A stretch of 64,000 nucleotides of DNA from Shewanella profunda. Its GTDB lineage: Bacteria; Pseudomonadota; Gammaproteobacteria; Enterobacterales; Shewanellaceae. Shown here in pieces: positions 29,085 through 38,385 of this stretch. How positions within the stretch are numbered: the first letter of the stretch is position 1; each line of letters opens with the position of its first letter. Both the position numbers and the translations under genes were made by a program. The DNA is taken from the NCBI RefSeq assembly GCF_023283765.1, contig NZ_JAKILG010000011.1, positions 44,760 to 108,759 on the forward strand, written 5' to 3'. The notes beneath the pieces were generated by a model, which was given only the letters and a program-made list of their open reading frames with translations, was not told where the DNA came from and searched no databases.

Positions 29085-29119
29085 CATCTAAGTGACATAG
29101 CGTTAGCTTATCTTAGATG
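29085..29119. repeat. Inverted repeat between fabH and fabD
   Basis: CATCTAAG (29085-29092) and CTTAGATG (29112-29119) form an 8-bp stem with a 19-base loop. It has no downstream T-run on the plus strand, so it is not an obvious terminator. It could be an RNA processing or stability element between the two genes. Confidence 0.5.
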
Positions 29120-29165
29120 TGTAGGTAATTTTCAATAAATTAAGTTCGCCATAGGTAATTTGAAT

Positions 29166-30092
29166 ATGGAAAATGTAGCGTTTGTATTTCCTGGCCAAGG
29201 CTCACAGGCCTTAGGTATGTTAGCCGAACTCGCTGAATCTCAACCTATCGTAGGACAAACCTTTGCCGAGGCGAGTGGCGTACTAGGTTATGACCTGTGG
29301 GCATTGGTTCAGCAAGGCCCTGTTGAAACCCTGAACGAAACCGATAAAACACAGCCTGCGTTGTTAGCGGCAAGTGTGGCTATTTGGCGTACCTATGTCG
29401 CTTCAGGCAAATCTATGCCTGCCATGTTAGCGGGTCACAGCTTAGGCGAATATTCAGCCTTGGTTTGTGCGGGTGTGATTGATTTTAAAGATGCAATTAA
29501 ACTGGTTGAACTACGCGGTCAACTAATGCAACAGGCTGTTCCTGCGGGAACCGGAGCTATGTATGCCATTATCGGTTTAGATAATGATGGCATTGCGGCA
29601 GCTTGTGCCGAAGCGGCTCAGGGTGAAGTTGTCAGCCCTGTTAACTTTAACAGTCCTGGTCAAGTGGTTATCGCGGGTCAAAAAGACGCGGTTGAGCGCG
29701 CGGCGGCAGCTTGTAAAGTGGCGGGCGCTAAAATGGCGGTGGCTTTACCTGTTAGCGTGCCTTCGCATTGCGCCTTAATGAAACCCGCTGCAGATAAACT
29801 TGCTGTGGCATTGAACGATGTGCAGTTTAATCCCCCTAAGATTAGGGTTATCAATAATGTCGATGTGGCATCGCCTAACTCTGCAGATGAGATTAAAGAT
29901 GCGTTAGTGCGCCAGTTATATTGTCCAGTACGCTGGAGTGAGACTGTTGAAGTCATGGCTCAGAATGGTATCAGCCAATTAGTCGAGTGTGGACCAGGTA
30001 AAGTATTGACTGGTTTAGCAAAACGAATTAATAAATCACTTTCAGCCCAAGCGGTTAATGATGTTGCTTCATTAGCAGCATTAACTGAGTAA
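29166..30092 (+). CDS. fabD: Malonyl-CoA:ACP transacylase
   Basis: A protein of about 308 residues that loads malonate onto ACP. The family start F-V-F-P-G-Q-G-S-Q is at residues 6-14 and the catalytic Ser is S92 in G-H-S-L-G-E-Y, equal to E. coli numbering. I chose the ATG at 29166 (MENVAFVF) with AGGT eight bases upstream. A TTG two codons earlier is in frame but poorer. Confidence 0.95.
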   Translation: MENVAFVFPGQGSQALGMLAELAESQPIVGQTFAEASGVLGYDLWALVQQGPVETLNETDKTQPALLAASVAIWRTYVASGKSMPAMLAGHSLGEYSALVCAGVIDFKDAIKLVELRGQLMQQAVPAGTGAMYAIIGLDNDGIAAACAEAAQGEVVSPVNFNSPGQVVIAGQKDAVERAAAACKVAGAKMAVALPVSVPSHCALMKPAADKLAVALNDVQFNPPKIRVINNVDVASPNSADEIKDALVRQLYCPVRWSETVEVMAQNGISQLVECGPGKVLTGLAKRINKSLSAQAVNDVASLAALTE

Positions 30093-30102
30093 GGAGTTTG
30101 CA

Positions 30103-30849
30103 ATGAGTATCAGCCTGAATTTAACAGGTAAAGTGGCTTTGGTTACTGGTGCGAGCCGTGGTATAGGTCGTGCTATTGCCGAAACATTAGTCGAAGCGGG
30201 GGCGGTTGTGGTTGGAACTGCAACAAGTGAGAAGGGCGCCGCAGCGATTCAAGAATATCTGGGTGACAAAGGTTTTGGTTTAGTGCTTAATGTCACAGAT
30301 AGTGAATCTGTTACACATTTATTCGCCTCGATCAAAGAAAAAGCTGGAGATGTTGATATTCTAGTCAACAATGCGGGTATCACCCGTGATAATTTGCTGA
30401 TGCGAATGAAAGATGATGAATGGCAGGATATCATTGATACCAACCTGACATCATTATTCAGACTATCAAAACCTGTGATGCGTACCATGATGAAAAAGCG
30501 TTTCGGCCGTATCATCAATATAGGTTCAGTGGTAGGCACCATGGGTAATGCAGGTCAAGTTAACTACTCGGCAGCAAAAGCCGGATTGATTGGATTTACA
30601 AAATCTCTTGCAAGAGAGGTTGCATCTCGTCAAATTACGGTTAATGCTATCGCTCCTGGATTCATCCAGACCGATATGACTGATGAGCTGACCGAAGATC
30701 AGCAAAAAGCTATCATGTCTCAGGTTCCGATGGAACGATTAGGGCAAGCGCAAGAAATTGCTAACGCTGTGCTTTTTTTGGCCTCGGACTCTGCTGCTTA
30801 TATCACAGGCGAAACTTTGCATGTGAATGGCGGAATGTACATGGTTTAA
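30103..30849 (+). CDS. fabG: 3-oxoacyl-ACP reductase FabG
   Basis: A 248-residue short-chain dehydrogenase that reduces 3-ketoacyl-ACP with NADPH. The nucleotide-binding motif G-A-S-R-G-I-G is at about 16-22 and the catalytic residues are S142, Y155 and K159 (Y-S-A-A-K). A GGAG ribosome binding site lies just upstream in AAGGAGTTTGCA. It is 10 bases after fabD. The 164 bases before acpP hold a perfect hairpin. Confidence 0.96.
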   Translation: MSISLNLTGKVALVTGASRGIGRAIAETLVEAGAVVVGTATSEKGAAAIQEYLGDKGFGLVLNVTDSESVTHLFASIKEKAGDVDILVNNAGITRDNLLMRMKDDEWQDIIDTNLTSLFRLSKPVMRTMMKKRFGRIINIGSVVGTMGNAGQVNYSAAKAGLIGFTKSLAREVASRQITVNAIAPGFIQTDMTDELTEDQQKAIMSQVPMERLGQAQEIANAVLFLASDSAAYITGETLHVNGGMYMV

Positions 30850-30910
30850 GGGCGGATGGCAGGGATACTGTCTCCAATTGAGTAGTGATCTGTATCAATT
30901 GGTTGTTAAA

Positions 30911-30931
30911 TTTCGTGGTTAGACCACGAAA
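30911..30931 (+). repeat. Perfect hairpin between fabG and acpP
   Basis: TTTCGTGG (30911-30918) and CCACGAAA (30924-30931) form an 8-bp perfect stem with loop TTAGA. No T-run follows. It may mark an RNA processing or stability element that separates the very abundant acpP message from the upstream fab genes. Confidence 0.6.
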
Positions 30932-31013
30932 ACTAAGCTTGCATTGTCAGCCAAATCTAATAAACTACTCGCAATCTTACGCAAGTGCGTAATTTGAATA
31001 GGAAAGAAAACTA

Positions 31014-31247
31014 ATGAGCAACATCGAAGAACGTGTAAAGAAAATCATTGTAGAGCAACTGGGCGTTAAAGAAGAAGACGTTAAGCCAGCGGCATCTTTC
31101 GTTGACGATCTGGGTGCAGATTCTCTGGACACTGTTGAGTTGGTTATGGCTCTGGAAGAAGAGTTTGATACCGAGATCCCTGATGAAGAAGCTGAAAAGA
31201 TCACTACTGTTCAAGCAGCGATCGACTACGTTTCTAAGAATCAGTAA
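31014..31247 (+). CDS. acpP: Acyl carrier protein
   Basis: A 77-residue acidic protein that carries acyl intermediates on a phosphopantetheine arm attached to S37 in the G-A-D-S-L-D motif. The sequence is nearly identical in length and pattern to E. coli AcpP (78 residues). A GGAAAG ribosome binding site precedes the ATG. It is flanked by the hairpin at 30911-30931 upstream and a strong terminator downstream, so it is likely also transcribed on its own at a high level. Confidence 0.97.
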   Translation: MSNIEERVKKIIVEQLGVKEEDVKPAASFVDDLGADSLDTVELVMALEEEFDTEIPDEEAEKITTVQAAIDYVSKNQ

Positions 31248-31263
31248 TTCTGAATTCTTGAAG

Positions 31264-31296
31264 ACAGGCGGCATTTTTGCCGCCTGTTTTTGTTTT
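31264..31296 (+). terminator. Terminator of acpP
   Basis: A 9-bp perfect stem ACAGGCGGC/GCCGCCTGT with loop ATTTTT, followed by TTTTGTTTT. Confidence 0.9.
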
Positions 31297-31483
31297 ACCC
31301 CCGTCAAATCCTGCTGTAGTGCCATTCAATCGTCTCTGGATAGTGTTTTAATTGTTATCCACGAGATGCTCGCCGCAGATTGGCGAATTTTTCTAAATAA
31401 ACGTTATTTAAGAAATTGTCTAATGATAGAAAACCTTGTTTTATCTATCAGAACTAACAAATTAGCATTTAAAGGTGACTGCC

Positions 31484-32722
31484 GTGTCTAAACGTCGTGT
31501 AGTGGTAACCGGTTTGGGGTTAGTAACTCCAGTGGGCAATACTGTCGATACAACTTGGAAGGCTTTGCTTTCTGGTAAGAGTGGTATTGCGCCTATAACC
31601 AAATTTGATGCCAGTGAGTTTACCACTCGTTTCAGTGGCTCAGTAAAAGATTTTGATGTTGAGCAATACGTAACGAAAAAAGATGCCCGTAAGATGGACC
31701 TCTTTATTCAATATGGTATGGCCGCTGGCATCCAAGCTATCCAAGACTCAGGTCTGGATATGAGCAAAGAAAACCCAGATCGTGTCGGTACTGCGATCGG
31801 TGCTGGTATGGGGGGAATGTGGTTAATTGAACAAGGTCACAGCGCATTGATGAACGGCGGCCCTCGTAAAGTTTCTCCTTTCTTCGTTCCAAGTACCATC
31901 ATTAATATGATAGCGGGCCACTTGTCGATCATGTTTGGTATGAAAGGGCCTAACTTTGCTGTGACCACCGCTTGTACTACTGGTGTGCATAATATCGGTT
32001 TCGCGGCGCGCACCATTGCCTATGGCGATGCGGACGTTATGGTTGCAGGCGGCGCAGAGGATGTGACTTCTCCTTTAGGCGTAGCAGGTTTTGGTGCAGC
32101 GAAAGCGTTATCGACACGCAATGACGATCCGACTGCGGCGAGCCGTCCATGGGATAAAGACCGTGATGGTTTTGTGATCGGTGATGGCGCTGGTGTGATG
32201 GTGATGGAAGAGTACGAACACGCAAAAGCGCGCGGTGCGACCATTTACGGTGAGTTAGTCGGTTTTGGTATGAGCGGTGATGCATTCCACATGACATCGC
32301 CTCCAAGCGATGGTGCTGGCGCTGCGGCAGCTATGGTCAATGCCATTAATGACGCTAAGTTATCACTGGAGCAAATTGGTTATATCAATGCCCACGGTAC
32401 TTCGACGCCAGCGGGTGATAAAGCGGAAGCGGCGGCGGTTAAGTCAGTATTTGGTGACCACGCTTATAAAGTGCTGGTTAGCTCGACTAAATCGATGACG
32501 GGTCACCTGTTAGGTGCAGCGGGTGCGGTTGAGGCGATTTTCACTTTATTAGCACTGCGTGATCAAGCCGTACCGCCAACCATCAATTTGGATAATCCAG
32601 ATGAGGGTTGTGACTTAGACTTTGTGGCCCATACCGCCCGTGATGTGAAGATGGATTACGCTTTGTGTAATTCCTTCGGTTTTGGTGGGACGAACGGTTC
32701 ATTACTGTTTAAGAAAGTCTAA
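31484..32722 (+). CDS. fabF: 3-oxoacyl-ACP synthase II (FabF)
   Basis: A protein of about 412 residues that elongates acyl-ACP. It starts [10 protein letters not shown] like E. coli FabF. The active-site Cys is C164 in T-T-A-C-T-T-G, with histidines in N-A-H-G-T-S-T and S-M-T-G-H-L-L-G. The start codon is GTG at 31484 with AAAGG (31471-31475) upstream; a second GTG at 31475 lies inside that ribosome binding site. Unlike E. coli, no pabC follows. Confidence 0.96.
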   Translation: MSKRRVVVTGLGLVTPVGNTVDTTWKALLSGKSGIAPITKFDASEFTTRFSGSVKDFDVEQYVTKKDARKMDLFIQYGMAAGIQAIQDSGLDMSKENPDRVGTAIGAGMGGMWLIEQGHSALMNGGPRKVSPFFVPSTIINMIAGHLSIMFGMKGPNFAVTTACTTGVHNIGFAARTIAYGDADVMVAGGAEDVTSPLGVAGFGAAKALSTRNDDPTAASRPWDKDRDGFVIGDGAGVMVMEEYEHAKARGATIYGELVGFGMSGDAFHMTSPPSDGAGAAAAMVNAINDAKLSLEQIGYINAHGTSTPAGDKAEAAAVKSVFGDHAYKVLVSSTKSMTGHLLGAAGAVEAIFTLLALRDQAVPPTINLDNPDEGCDLDFVAHTARDVKMDYALCNSFGFGGTNGSLLFKKV

Positions 32723-32740
32723 AATCCATTAGTCAGTGTT

Positions 32741-32767
32741 AAAAATGCGCCCGAGGGCGCATTTTTT
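32741..32767 (+). terminator. Terminator of fabF
   Basis: A 12-bp perfect stem AAAAATGCGCCC/GGGCGCATTTTT with a two-base loop, ending in a run of T. Confidence 0.88.
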
Positions 32768-32820
32768 ATGAGTCAAACGTTTAGATATAGTGAGTTGAAC
32801 ACAGTTAGATACGCCTTTAT

Positions 32821-32836
32821 TGTGATTAAAATCACT
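32821..32836 (+). promoter_or_regulatory. CRP-like site
   Basis: TGTGA-TTAAAA-TCACT matches the CRP consensus TGTGA-N6-TCACA at nine of ten positions. Downstream are TTGTTT (32882-32887) and GATAAT (32904-32909), 16 bases apart. A start near 32916 would put the CRP centre at about -88. It would control the small membrane protein gene at 32942. Confidence 0.45.
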
Positions 32837-32941
32837 TTCTAACTATCTGATATCCATAATGTTAACCTTTGTTCATCTCACTTGTTTAATCTTTTCTACT
32901 GTCGATAATGACCCTCTATTCAGCTTATAATGGAGTGTGTC

Positions 32942-33310
32942 ATGTTAAACCCTGCGGTGATCCCGCTTATACCCATAGTTGGCGCCATAGCAGCGAATCT
33001 GACCGAATTAATCCGCGGAGAATCTAAAATCTGGCATCCTGAGATGGAAATCGGAATAAAGACATTCACTCTTGCGATTACTGCCTATGTTGCAGTTTGG
33101 TTCGCTTTACTGGTGACGGCGATTAATGCTGGTGGCACTTCAGATATGTTGGCAGGGTTTGAGGTGCTAGGCTTTTTTATTTTAGGTTTAGGTGTTTATA
33201 CTTTTGCTAAATGTTCCCGCTTTGTCACTAGTGCGCTGCAGTTATGGATTTATCGTTTGGCTTTGCCGTGCCTATTGATCTTTTGCACGCTTATTAGCCG
33301 CTTCGGCTAA
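32942..33310 (+). CDS. Small membrane protein of unknown function
   Basis: A protein of about 122 residues with three probable membrane helices (about 3-20, 43-64 and 74-95, plus a hydrophobic C-terminus) and a short charged loop R-G-E-S-K-I-W-H-P-E-M-E. I do not recognise the family. GGAG (32932-32935) lies six bases before the ATG at 32942, so I prefer it over ATG 32930. A CRP-like site lies upstream. Confidence 0.65.
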   Translation: MLNPAVIPLIPIVGAIAANLTELIRGESKIWHPEMEIGIKTFTLAITAYVAVWFALLVTAINAGGTSDMLAGFEVLGFFILGLGVYTFAKCSRFVTSALQLWIYRLALPCLLIFCTLISRFG

Positions 33311-33428
33311 ATCGAATTCTTTGGTGTGGTCAATCGCAATTATTTTTACGCTATCAGGGATTTCTATCGTAAACTCAGCTTATTGCGCAAGAATATTGAG
33401 CCACAGTGGCTGAATAAGTTGAGGTTTT

Positions 33429-33908
33429 ATGGCTGGTATAGAGAGACAAAGTACCCTGAGATTTTTATCCGAGCCTGCGGATGTTAATTTTGGTGGTAAA
33501 GTTCACGGCGGTGCTGTGATGAAGTGGATTGACCTTGCAGCCTATGCCTGTGCCGCGGGTTGGAGTGGTAAATATTGTATAACTGCCTATGCGGGCGGGA
33601 TCCGTTTTGTGCAACCGATTTTGGTGGGCAATATCGTCGAAGTCAGCGCAAAAGTGATTTATACGGGCAAGACCTCTATGCATATTGGTATCGATGTGCG
33701 GGCGGGGGATCCTAAAGTTTCGGAGCGTCATCTTACCACCCATTGTATTGTGATCATGGTGGCTGTGGATGAGGATGGTCAACCGACGCCTGTACCTGAA
33801 TGGGTACCACAGACTGAACACGACATTCATCTGCGGGATTCAGCGCTGCGCTTGATGGAAATGCGTAAAAAGATTGGCGCTGAGATGGAAGCCCATGTGG
33901 TGAAATAA
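33429..33908 (+). CDS. Acyl-CoA thioesterase (YciA-like hotdog family)
   Basis: A 159-residue hotdog-fold protein. The family motif N-F-G-G-K-V-H-G-G-A-V-M-K-W-I-D (about 20-35) carries the catalytic acidic residue, and R-F-V-Q-P-I-L-V-G (about 58-66) is the substrate-channel segment. YciA-like enzymes hydrolyse short to long acyl-CoAs in the cytoplasm. It is probably monocistronic, with a terminator 30 bases downstream. Confidence 0.88.
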   Translation: MAGIERQSTLRFLSEPADVNFGGKVHGGAVMKWIDLAAYACAAGWSGKYCITAYAGGIRFVQPILVGNIVEVSAKVIYTGKTSMHIGIDVRAGDPKVSERHLTTHCIVIMVAVDEDGQPTPVPEWVPQTEHDIHLRDSALRLMEMRKKIGAEMEAHVVK

Positions 33909-33938
33909 CTGCATTGTGGTGTTGTATTAGTTTGTTCG

Positions 33939-33962
33939 AAGGCGCTGTTGGCGCCTTTGTTG
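33939..33962 (+). terminator. Terminator of the thioesterase gene
   Basis: AAGGCGC/GCGCCTT stem with loop TGTTG, followed by TGTTGT. The tail is weakly T-rich. Confidence 0.65.
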
Positions 33963-34223
33963 TCTCTGCAGAAAAGAGCGTTTGCCACTCGGTCCGATTT
34001 GACCCTGACGCTATGTGGGATGAATGCTAAACTGCGGCCAGTATTTTTACTGCTCATTAGCCTAGATAGAAACCCTAAATTGACCCCATAGATTGAAACA
34101 CTTACTGGCATTTTTTAGTGTTTATTGCTCAGGTTTTAGCGGTAACATATTGGCAGACGAAACATAACCAGATTCTACAGTTTCTAATCAATTCACCTTT
34201 TTTACCTATTTGAGGATCACTTC
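33963..34223. other. Intergenic region before the dehydrogenase gene
   Basis: No gene or clear regulatory element is visible. It must hold the promoter of the following gene. Confidence 0.4.
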
Positions 34224-35099
34224 ATGGCAAAAGTCGCATTTATTGGTTTAGGCGTAATGGGATATCCCATGGCGAGGCATTTACTTAACAAAGGCCATGA
34301 GGTCACTGTCTATAATCGCACTTTTGCCAAGGCACAAACTTGGGTTGACACCTATGGAGGACGTTGCTGCCCAACGCCAAAGGAAGCGGCTCAAGGTCAA
34401 GACATTGTGTTTACCTGTGTGGGCAATGACAACGATCTACGTGAAGTCGTGTTAGGTAACGATGGTGTTATCCATGGCATGGAAAAGGGCGCTGTGCTGG
34501 TTGACCATACTACGGCTTCGGCCGATGTCGCCCGCGAGCTTGCTAACGTCTTAGCCGGAAAAGGCATCGATTTCCTCGATGCGCCCGTGTCAGGCGGTCA
34601 AGCGGGCGCCGAAAATGGCGCCTTAACTGTGATGGTTGGCGGCGATGAAGCGGTGTTTGCCCGCGTTAAACCTGTTATCGAGGCATTTGCCCGCTGCGCC
34701 GAGCGTTTGGGTGATGTCGGCGCAGGCCAGTTAACTAAGATGGTGAACCAAATTTGTATCGCGGGTGTGGTGCAAGGTTTGGCGGAAGCATTACAGTTTG
34801 CGCGCAAGGCTGGACTCGATGGCGAGAAAGTGATTGAAGTGATCAGCAAAGGCGCGGCGCAGAGCTGGCAAATGGAAAACCGCTACAAGACGATGTGGGG
34901 CCAGAGCTATGATTTTGGTTTTGCAGTCGATTGGATGCGTAAAGACTTAGGTATCACCTTAGAAGAAGCTCGCCGTAATGGTTCACACTTGCCATTGACC
35001 GCTTTAGTCGATCAATTCTATTCAGAAGTGCAGGGCATGGGCGGTAACCGTTGGGATACGTCTAGTCTGTTGGCGCGCTTAGAAAAATCGGCTAAGTAA
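34224..35099 (+). CDS. Beta-hydroxyacid dehydrogenase (3-hydroxyisobutyrate dehydrogenase family)
   Basis: A 291-residue NAD(P)-dependent dehydrogenase. The Rossmann motif G-L-G-V-M-G is at about 8-13. The substrate-binding motif D-A-P-V-S-G-G-Q-A-G-A-E-N-G lies near 119-132 and the catalytic Lys lies in G-Q-L-T-K-M-V-N-Q near 172. Relatives include 3-hydroxyisobutyrate dehydrogenase, tartronate semialdehyde reductase and succinic-semialdehyde reductases; which one this is cannot be told. The G-A-A-Q-S-W motif near 210 is typical of the glyoxylate/SSA reductase-like branch. Confidence 0.87.
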   Translation: MAKVAFIGLGVMGYPMARHLLNKGHEVTVYNRTFAKAQTWVDTYGGRCCPTPKEAAQGQDIVFTCVGNDNDLREVVLGNDGVIHGMEKGAVLVDHTTASADVARELANVLAGKGIDFLDAPVSGGQAGAENGALTVMVGGDEAVFARVKPVIEAFARCAERLGDVGAGQLTKMVNQICIAGVVQGLAEALQFARKAGLDGEKVIEVISKGAAQSWQMENRYKTMWGQSYDFGFAVDWMRKDLGITLEEARRNGSHLPLTALVDQFYSEVQGMGGNRWDTSSLLARLEKSAK

Positions 35100-35129
35100 G
35101 CTATCTCATTTTAAGGTTTCGACCGCTAT

Positions 35130-35171
35130 AAAAATGCCCAGTCTTCATTTGTATTGAACTGGGCATTTTTG
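35130..35171. terminator. Bidirectional terminator
   Basis: AAAAATGCCCAGT and ACTGGGCATTTTT are perfect 13-bp arms around a 15-base loop. The A/T ends serve both the dehydrogenase gene (plus) and the mutarotase gene (minus), which converge here. Confidence 0.88.
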
Positions 35172-35201
35172 TTTGTATTGTTTTTACTAGGATATTTAAC
35201 G

Positions 35202-36050
35202 TTAGTCTTTCCAGCGAATATGGGTCACTAAACTGTGGCTTTCACCTGGGGCAAACACGACTTTATCTTCTAATACATTGGCCGCTTCTAGGCAGACCAT
35301 GGTCAGATAATCCTCTGGATTAAATCGGCCAAGGCGTTGTGACTTTTCAATCCATGGATTCCATAATACCGCTGATTGGCTGTTTTCACGGCTCACTTCA
35401 ATTGTCCCCTGCGGCGTATGCAATAACTGCACTGGGCCGAGATCGGTATAGACACGATCTGTTTCGCGATCAAATCGCACTTCATCCGTGGTTTGCGGAT
35501 AAGGCCCTTCAGCAAATTCGATGTATTTTGACCCGCAAAAACCGCTGGCTTTGAGTTGGTGGATATCTTCAATCGGGAAATAACTGTGCAGCGCTTGGGT
35601 GAGCGTGACGGTTTCATCGCCTAAGTTGGTATTCACAAGGCTAATGCTTAGGGTGTCGCCTAGGGTGAATAACACGCTGACCTGAGTGTTATGCGGCCAA
35701 TAGATTTTATCTTGTTCACTGATTTTTAAGCTAAAACGTAAATCCACTAACTGATTACGCATTTCTACCGATTCTAGTGCCCAAATGCGGGTACGGGCAA
35801 AACCGTGTTGGGGAAAGTTCGCTTCACTACTCATGCCAAACCAAGGCCAGCAGATGGGTACACCGCCACGGATCCCATTACCGGGTTGATAATCGTCAGC
35901 CGATGAAACCCACAGCAAAGGTGGTTTTCCTACGGGTTGAAAATAGTCGATTTGCGCGCCCTGCAAAAAAATTCTTGCCTGACATAACGTCGTATTCACT
36001 TCGACATAATCGAGCCCGTTAGCGTGCTTTTTAGTAGTGACAGAACCCAT
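35202..36050 (-). CDS. D-hexose-6-phosphate mutarotase (YeaD family)
   Basis: A 282-residue galactose-mutarotase-fold protein of the YeaD type. The motifs G-I-R-G-G-V-P-I-C-W-P-W-F-G (about 60-73), H-G-F-A-R (about 83-87) and L-H-S-Y-F-P-I-E-D (about 169-177) hold the catalytic histidines and the phosphate-binding residues. It interconverts the alpha and beta anomers of glucose-6-phosphate and similar sugars. It is monocistronic and divergent from the acyl-CoA dehydrogenase gene. In enterics the homologue sits next to gapA, which is not seen here. Confidence 0.88.
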   Translation of the reverse strand: MGSVTTKKHANGLDYVEVNTTLCQARIFLQGAQIDYFQPVGKPPLLWVSSADDYQPGNGIRGGVPICWPWFGMSSEANFPQHGFARTRIWALESVEMRNQLVDLRFSLKISEQDKIYWPHNTQVSVLFTLGDTLSISLVNTNLGDETVTLTQALHSYFPIEDIHQLKASGFCGSKYIEFAEGPYPQTTDEVRFDRETDRVYTDLGPVQLLHTPQGTIEVSRENSQSAVLWNPWIEKSQRLGRFNPEDYLTMVCLEAANVLEDKVVFAPGESHSLVTHIRWKD

Positions 36051-36295
36051 AGTTGCAATATCCTCAACTCTGATGGCATATCAGAAAACAGGCAGTTAGC
36101 TTACAAAGTTTTCCGCTTAAGCATAAGTCCTTGTTGCGATCAATTTACGCTTTTGCTGTTTAGTTGTGTAAACAAAAGTCTGTGACGGATGTTGGGGTGC
36201 TTCCTTTTTCGGCAGATTTAGCTAAAGTGGTCAGAGCACCAAAGTGGTCAGATCACTTAGTTGAGTTGCAGTCTAACAAGAAAAGGGAAGCGATT

Positions 36296-38086
36296 ATGCC
36301 AGTTTATCAAGCGCCGTTGCGCGACTATCAATTTATCCTCGATGAGATGTTACATATTTATCAGCAAGATGCACTCAAGGGGTTCGATGAAATCGATCCA
36401 GATCTTGTCGATGCGATCCTGCAAGGTATGGCCGACTTTAGTACTGAAGTTATGCTGCCGCTCAATAGTGTCGGCGATCTGCAAGGCTGTAAGTTGGTCG
36501 ATGGTAAGGTGATTACACCGGAGGGTTTTGATAATGCCTATCGGCAGTTTGTTGATAATGGCTGGCCGACGCTGACCTGCGATCCTGAATATGGCGGCCA
36601 AGGTCTACCCGAAGTGGTGGGGATTTTTGCTGCTGAAATGCAAACGGCAACTAATATGGCCTTTGCCATGTATCCCGGTTTAACCCATGGCGCCTATGCC
36701 GCGATACACACCCACGGCAGTGATGCACTTAAGCAAAAATATCTGAGCAAACTTGTTAGCGGTGAATGGACAGGAACCATGAACTTGACCGAGTCCCACG
36801 CCGGTACTGACTTAGCTTTATTGCGCACCAAAGCCGTTCCTGTATCCGAAGGCGTTTTTGCCATTACGGGCGAGAAGATTTTTATCTCCTCAGGCGATCA
36901 CCAACTCACCGACAACATAGTACACCTCGTATTAGCTCGTCTGCCGGATGCGCCTGAAGGCGTGAAGGGCATATCTTTGTTCGCCGTGCCTAAAGTATTA
37001 GTGAATAACGATGGTAGTTTAGGCGCACCGAACACTTTATATGCCAGTGGCCTTGAACATAAGATGGGCATTCACGGTAACTCAACCTGCGTGATGGTAT
37101 TTGATGGTGCATTGGGCGAGCTTGTCGGTGAGCCACACCAAGGTTTACGTGCCATGTTTACTATGATGAACCAAGCGCGTTTAGGCGTGGGTGTGCAAGG
37201 GCTGGGAGTATCTGAGATTGCCTATCAAAATGCGCTGGCCTATGCTAAAGACAGATTACAGAGCCGCGCCTTGAGCGGTGCAAAAGCCCCCGAAAAAGCC
37301 GCCGATCCGATTTTGGTTCACGGCGATGTGCGCCGCATGTTGCTGTCGCAAAAAGCCTTTAATGAAGGCGCTAGAGCCTTAGTTGGGCAACAAGCTTTGT
37401 GGCTCGATGAAGCAGAGCGTCATACCGATCCTGCCAAAGCCAAGGTCGCATCCCAATTAGCGGCGCTGTTTACGCCAGTGGTGAAAGGCTTTATCACTAA
37501 TCGTGGTTTTAATGCCTGTGTCGATGCGCAACAAGTCTTTGGGGGACATGGTTATATCCATGAATGGGGCATGGAGCAATTTGTGCGTGATAGCCGTATT
37601 GCGCTGATTTATGAAGGCACTAATGGCATTCAGGCGCTGGATTTAGTGGGGCGTAAGTTGCTTAGCGATCGCGGCGCGGCGATGCAGCAATGGTCGGCGT
37701 TAGTGACTGAGTTCATTAAGTCGCATAGCACCAATGCGGCGATGCAACCCTATGTGAACGGTTTGATGGATTGTGCGGGCGATTTGCAAAAGGCCAGCGG
37801 TTATTTAGCTGCACAAGCGGCGACCAATCCTGACATTATCGGCGCAGCCTCCATGGCATATCTGGAGTTATTCGGAGTGACCGCGCTGGCGTGGATGTGG
37901 GCCAGAAGTGCCGCCGTGGCATTAGCGGCGCTGGAGCAGGGCACCGAAGAAACTGCATTTTATCGGGCTAAATTGAAAACCGCCGATTTCTACATGGCGT
38001 ATTGGGCGGTGCAAGGTCGCAGTCTGCGTAAGCAAATTGAGCAAGCGAGTGAGATGCTAACCCAATTGGATGAAGCTATCTTTTAA
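36296..38086 (+). CDS. Acyl-CoA dehydrogenase, DmdC type
   Basis: A protein of about 596 residues, the long four-domain form of acyl-CoA dehydrogenase found in DmdC (3-methylmercaptopropionyl-CoA dehydrogenase) and related enzymes. It has M-N-L-T-E-S-H-A-G-T-D-L (about 162-173), the FAD-binding region G-E-K-I-F-I-S-S-G-D-H, and the catalytic-base segment I-A-L-I-Y-E-G-T-N-G-I-Q-A-L-D-L. It oxidises acyl-CoA, passing electrons to ETF. I chose ATG 36296 because AAGGGAAG lies just upstream and the family starts M-P-x-Y-x-A-P-L-R-D. Its real substrate cannot be assigned. Confidence 0.9.
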   Translation: MPVYQAPLRDYQFILDEMLHIYQQDALKGFDEIDPDLVDAILQGMADFSTEVMLPLNSVGDLQGCKLVDGKVITPEGFDNAYRQFVDNGWPTLTCDPEYGGQGLPEVVGIFAAEMQTATNMAFAMYPGLTHGAYAAIHTHGSDALKQKYLSKLVSGEWTGTMNLTESHAGTDLALLRTKAVPVSEGVFAITGEKIFISSGDHQLTDNIVHLVLARLPDAPEGVKGISLFAVPKVLVNNDGSLGAPNTLYASGLEHKMGIHGNSTCVMVFDGALGELVGEPHQGLRAMFTMMNQARLGVGVQGLGVSEIAYQNALAYAKDRLQSRALSGAKAPEKAADPILVHGDVRRMLLSQKAFNEGARALVGQQALWLDEAERHTDPAKAKVASQLAALFTPVVKGFITNRGFNACVDAQQVFGGHGYIHEWGMEQFVRDSRIALIYEGTNGIQALDLVGRKLLSDRGAAMQQWSALVTEFIKSHSTNAAMQPYVNGLMDCAGDLQKASGYLAAQAATNPDIIGAASMAYLELFGVTALAWMWARSAAVALAALEQGTEETAFYRAKLKTADFYMAYWAVQGRSLRKQIEQASEMLTQLDEAIF

Positions 38087-38148
38087 ATCCTTACATTCTT
38101 AGCTATGCTGAGTTAAGCCCTTGCTTAATAAGAGCTTAACAACAGTCA

Positions 38149-38175
38149 AAACCAGCGCCTTGTCGCTGGTTTTTG
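38149..38175 (+). terminator. Terminator of the acyl-CoA dehydrogenase gene
   Basis: AAACCAGCG/CGCTGGTTT stem with a six-base loop, followed by a T-run. Confidence 0.85.
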
Positions 38176-38366
38176 CTTTAGGCCGCTTATCCGTTCAGGC
38201 CCTGTTCTATGTGCTCTATATATTTCGCTATTTGATCCCTCTCAAACCCACTCTTATTGCTTTGTGCTACCAGCGTGCGACTTAGATTGAACTTGAGCGA
38301 AATATTTCTGCAGAATCGCGAGAGAGATCCAGTGTTAATCAATAACCCTCTTATGTAAATTCAAAC

Positions 38367-38385
38367 GATAATCATTGTTATTCGC
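38367..38385 (+). promoter_or_regulatory. Fur-box-like site upstream of the siderophore receptor
   Basis: The 19 bases GATAATCATTGTTATTCGC match the E. coli Fur consensus (GATAATGATAATCATTATC) at 13 of 19 positions, and better under the 7-1-7 model. The position, 93 bases before the receptor start, fits repression by iron-loaded Fur. Confidence 0.65.
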
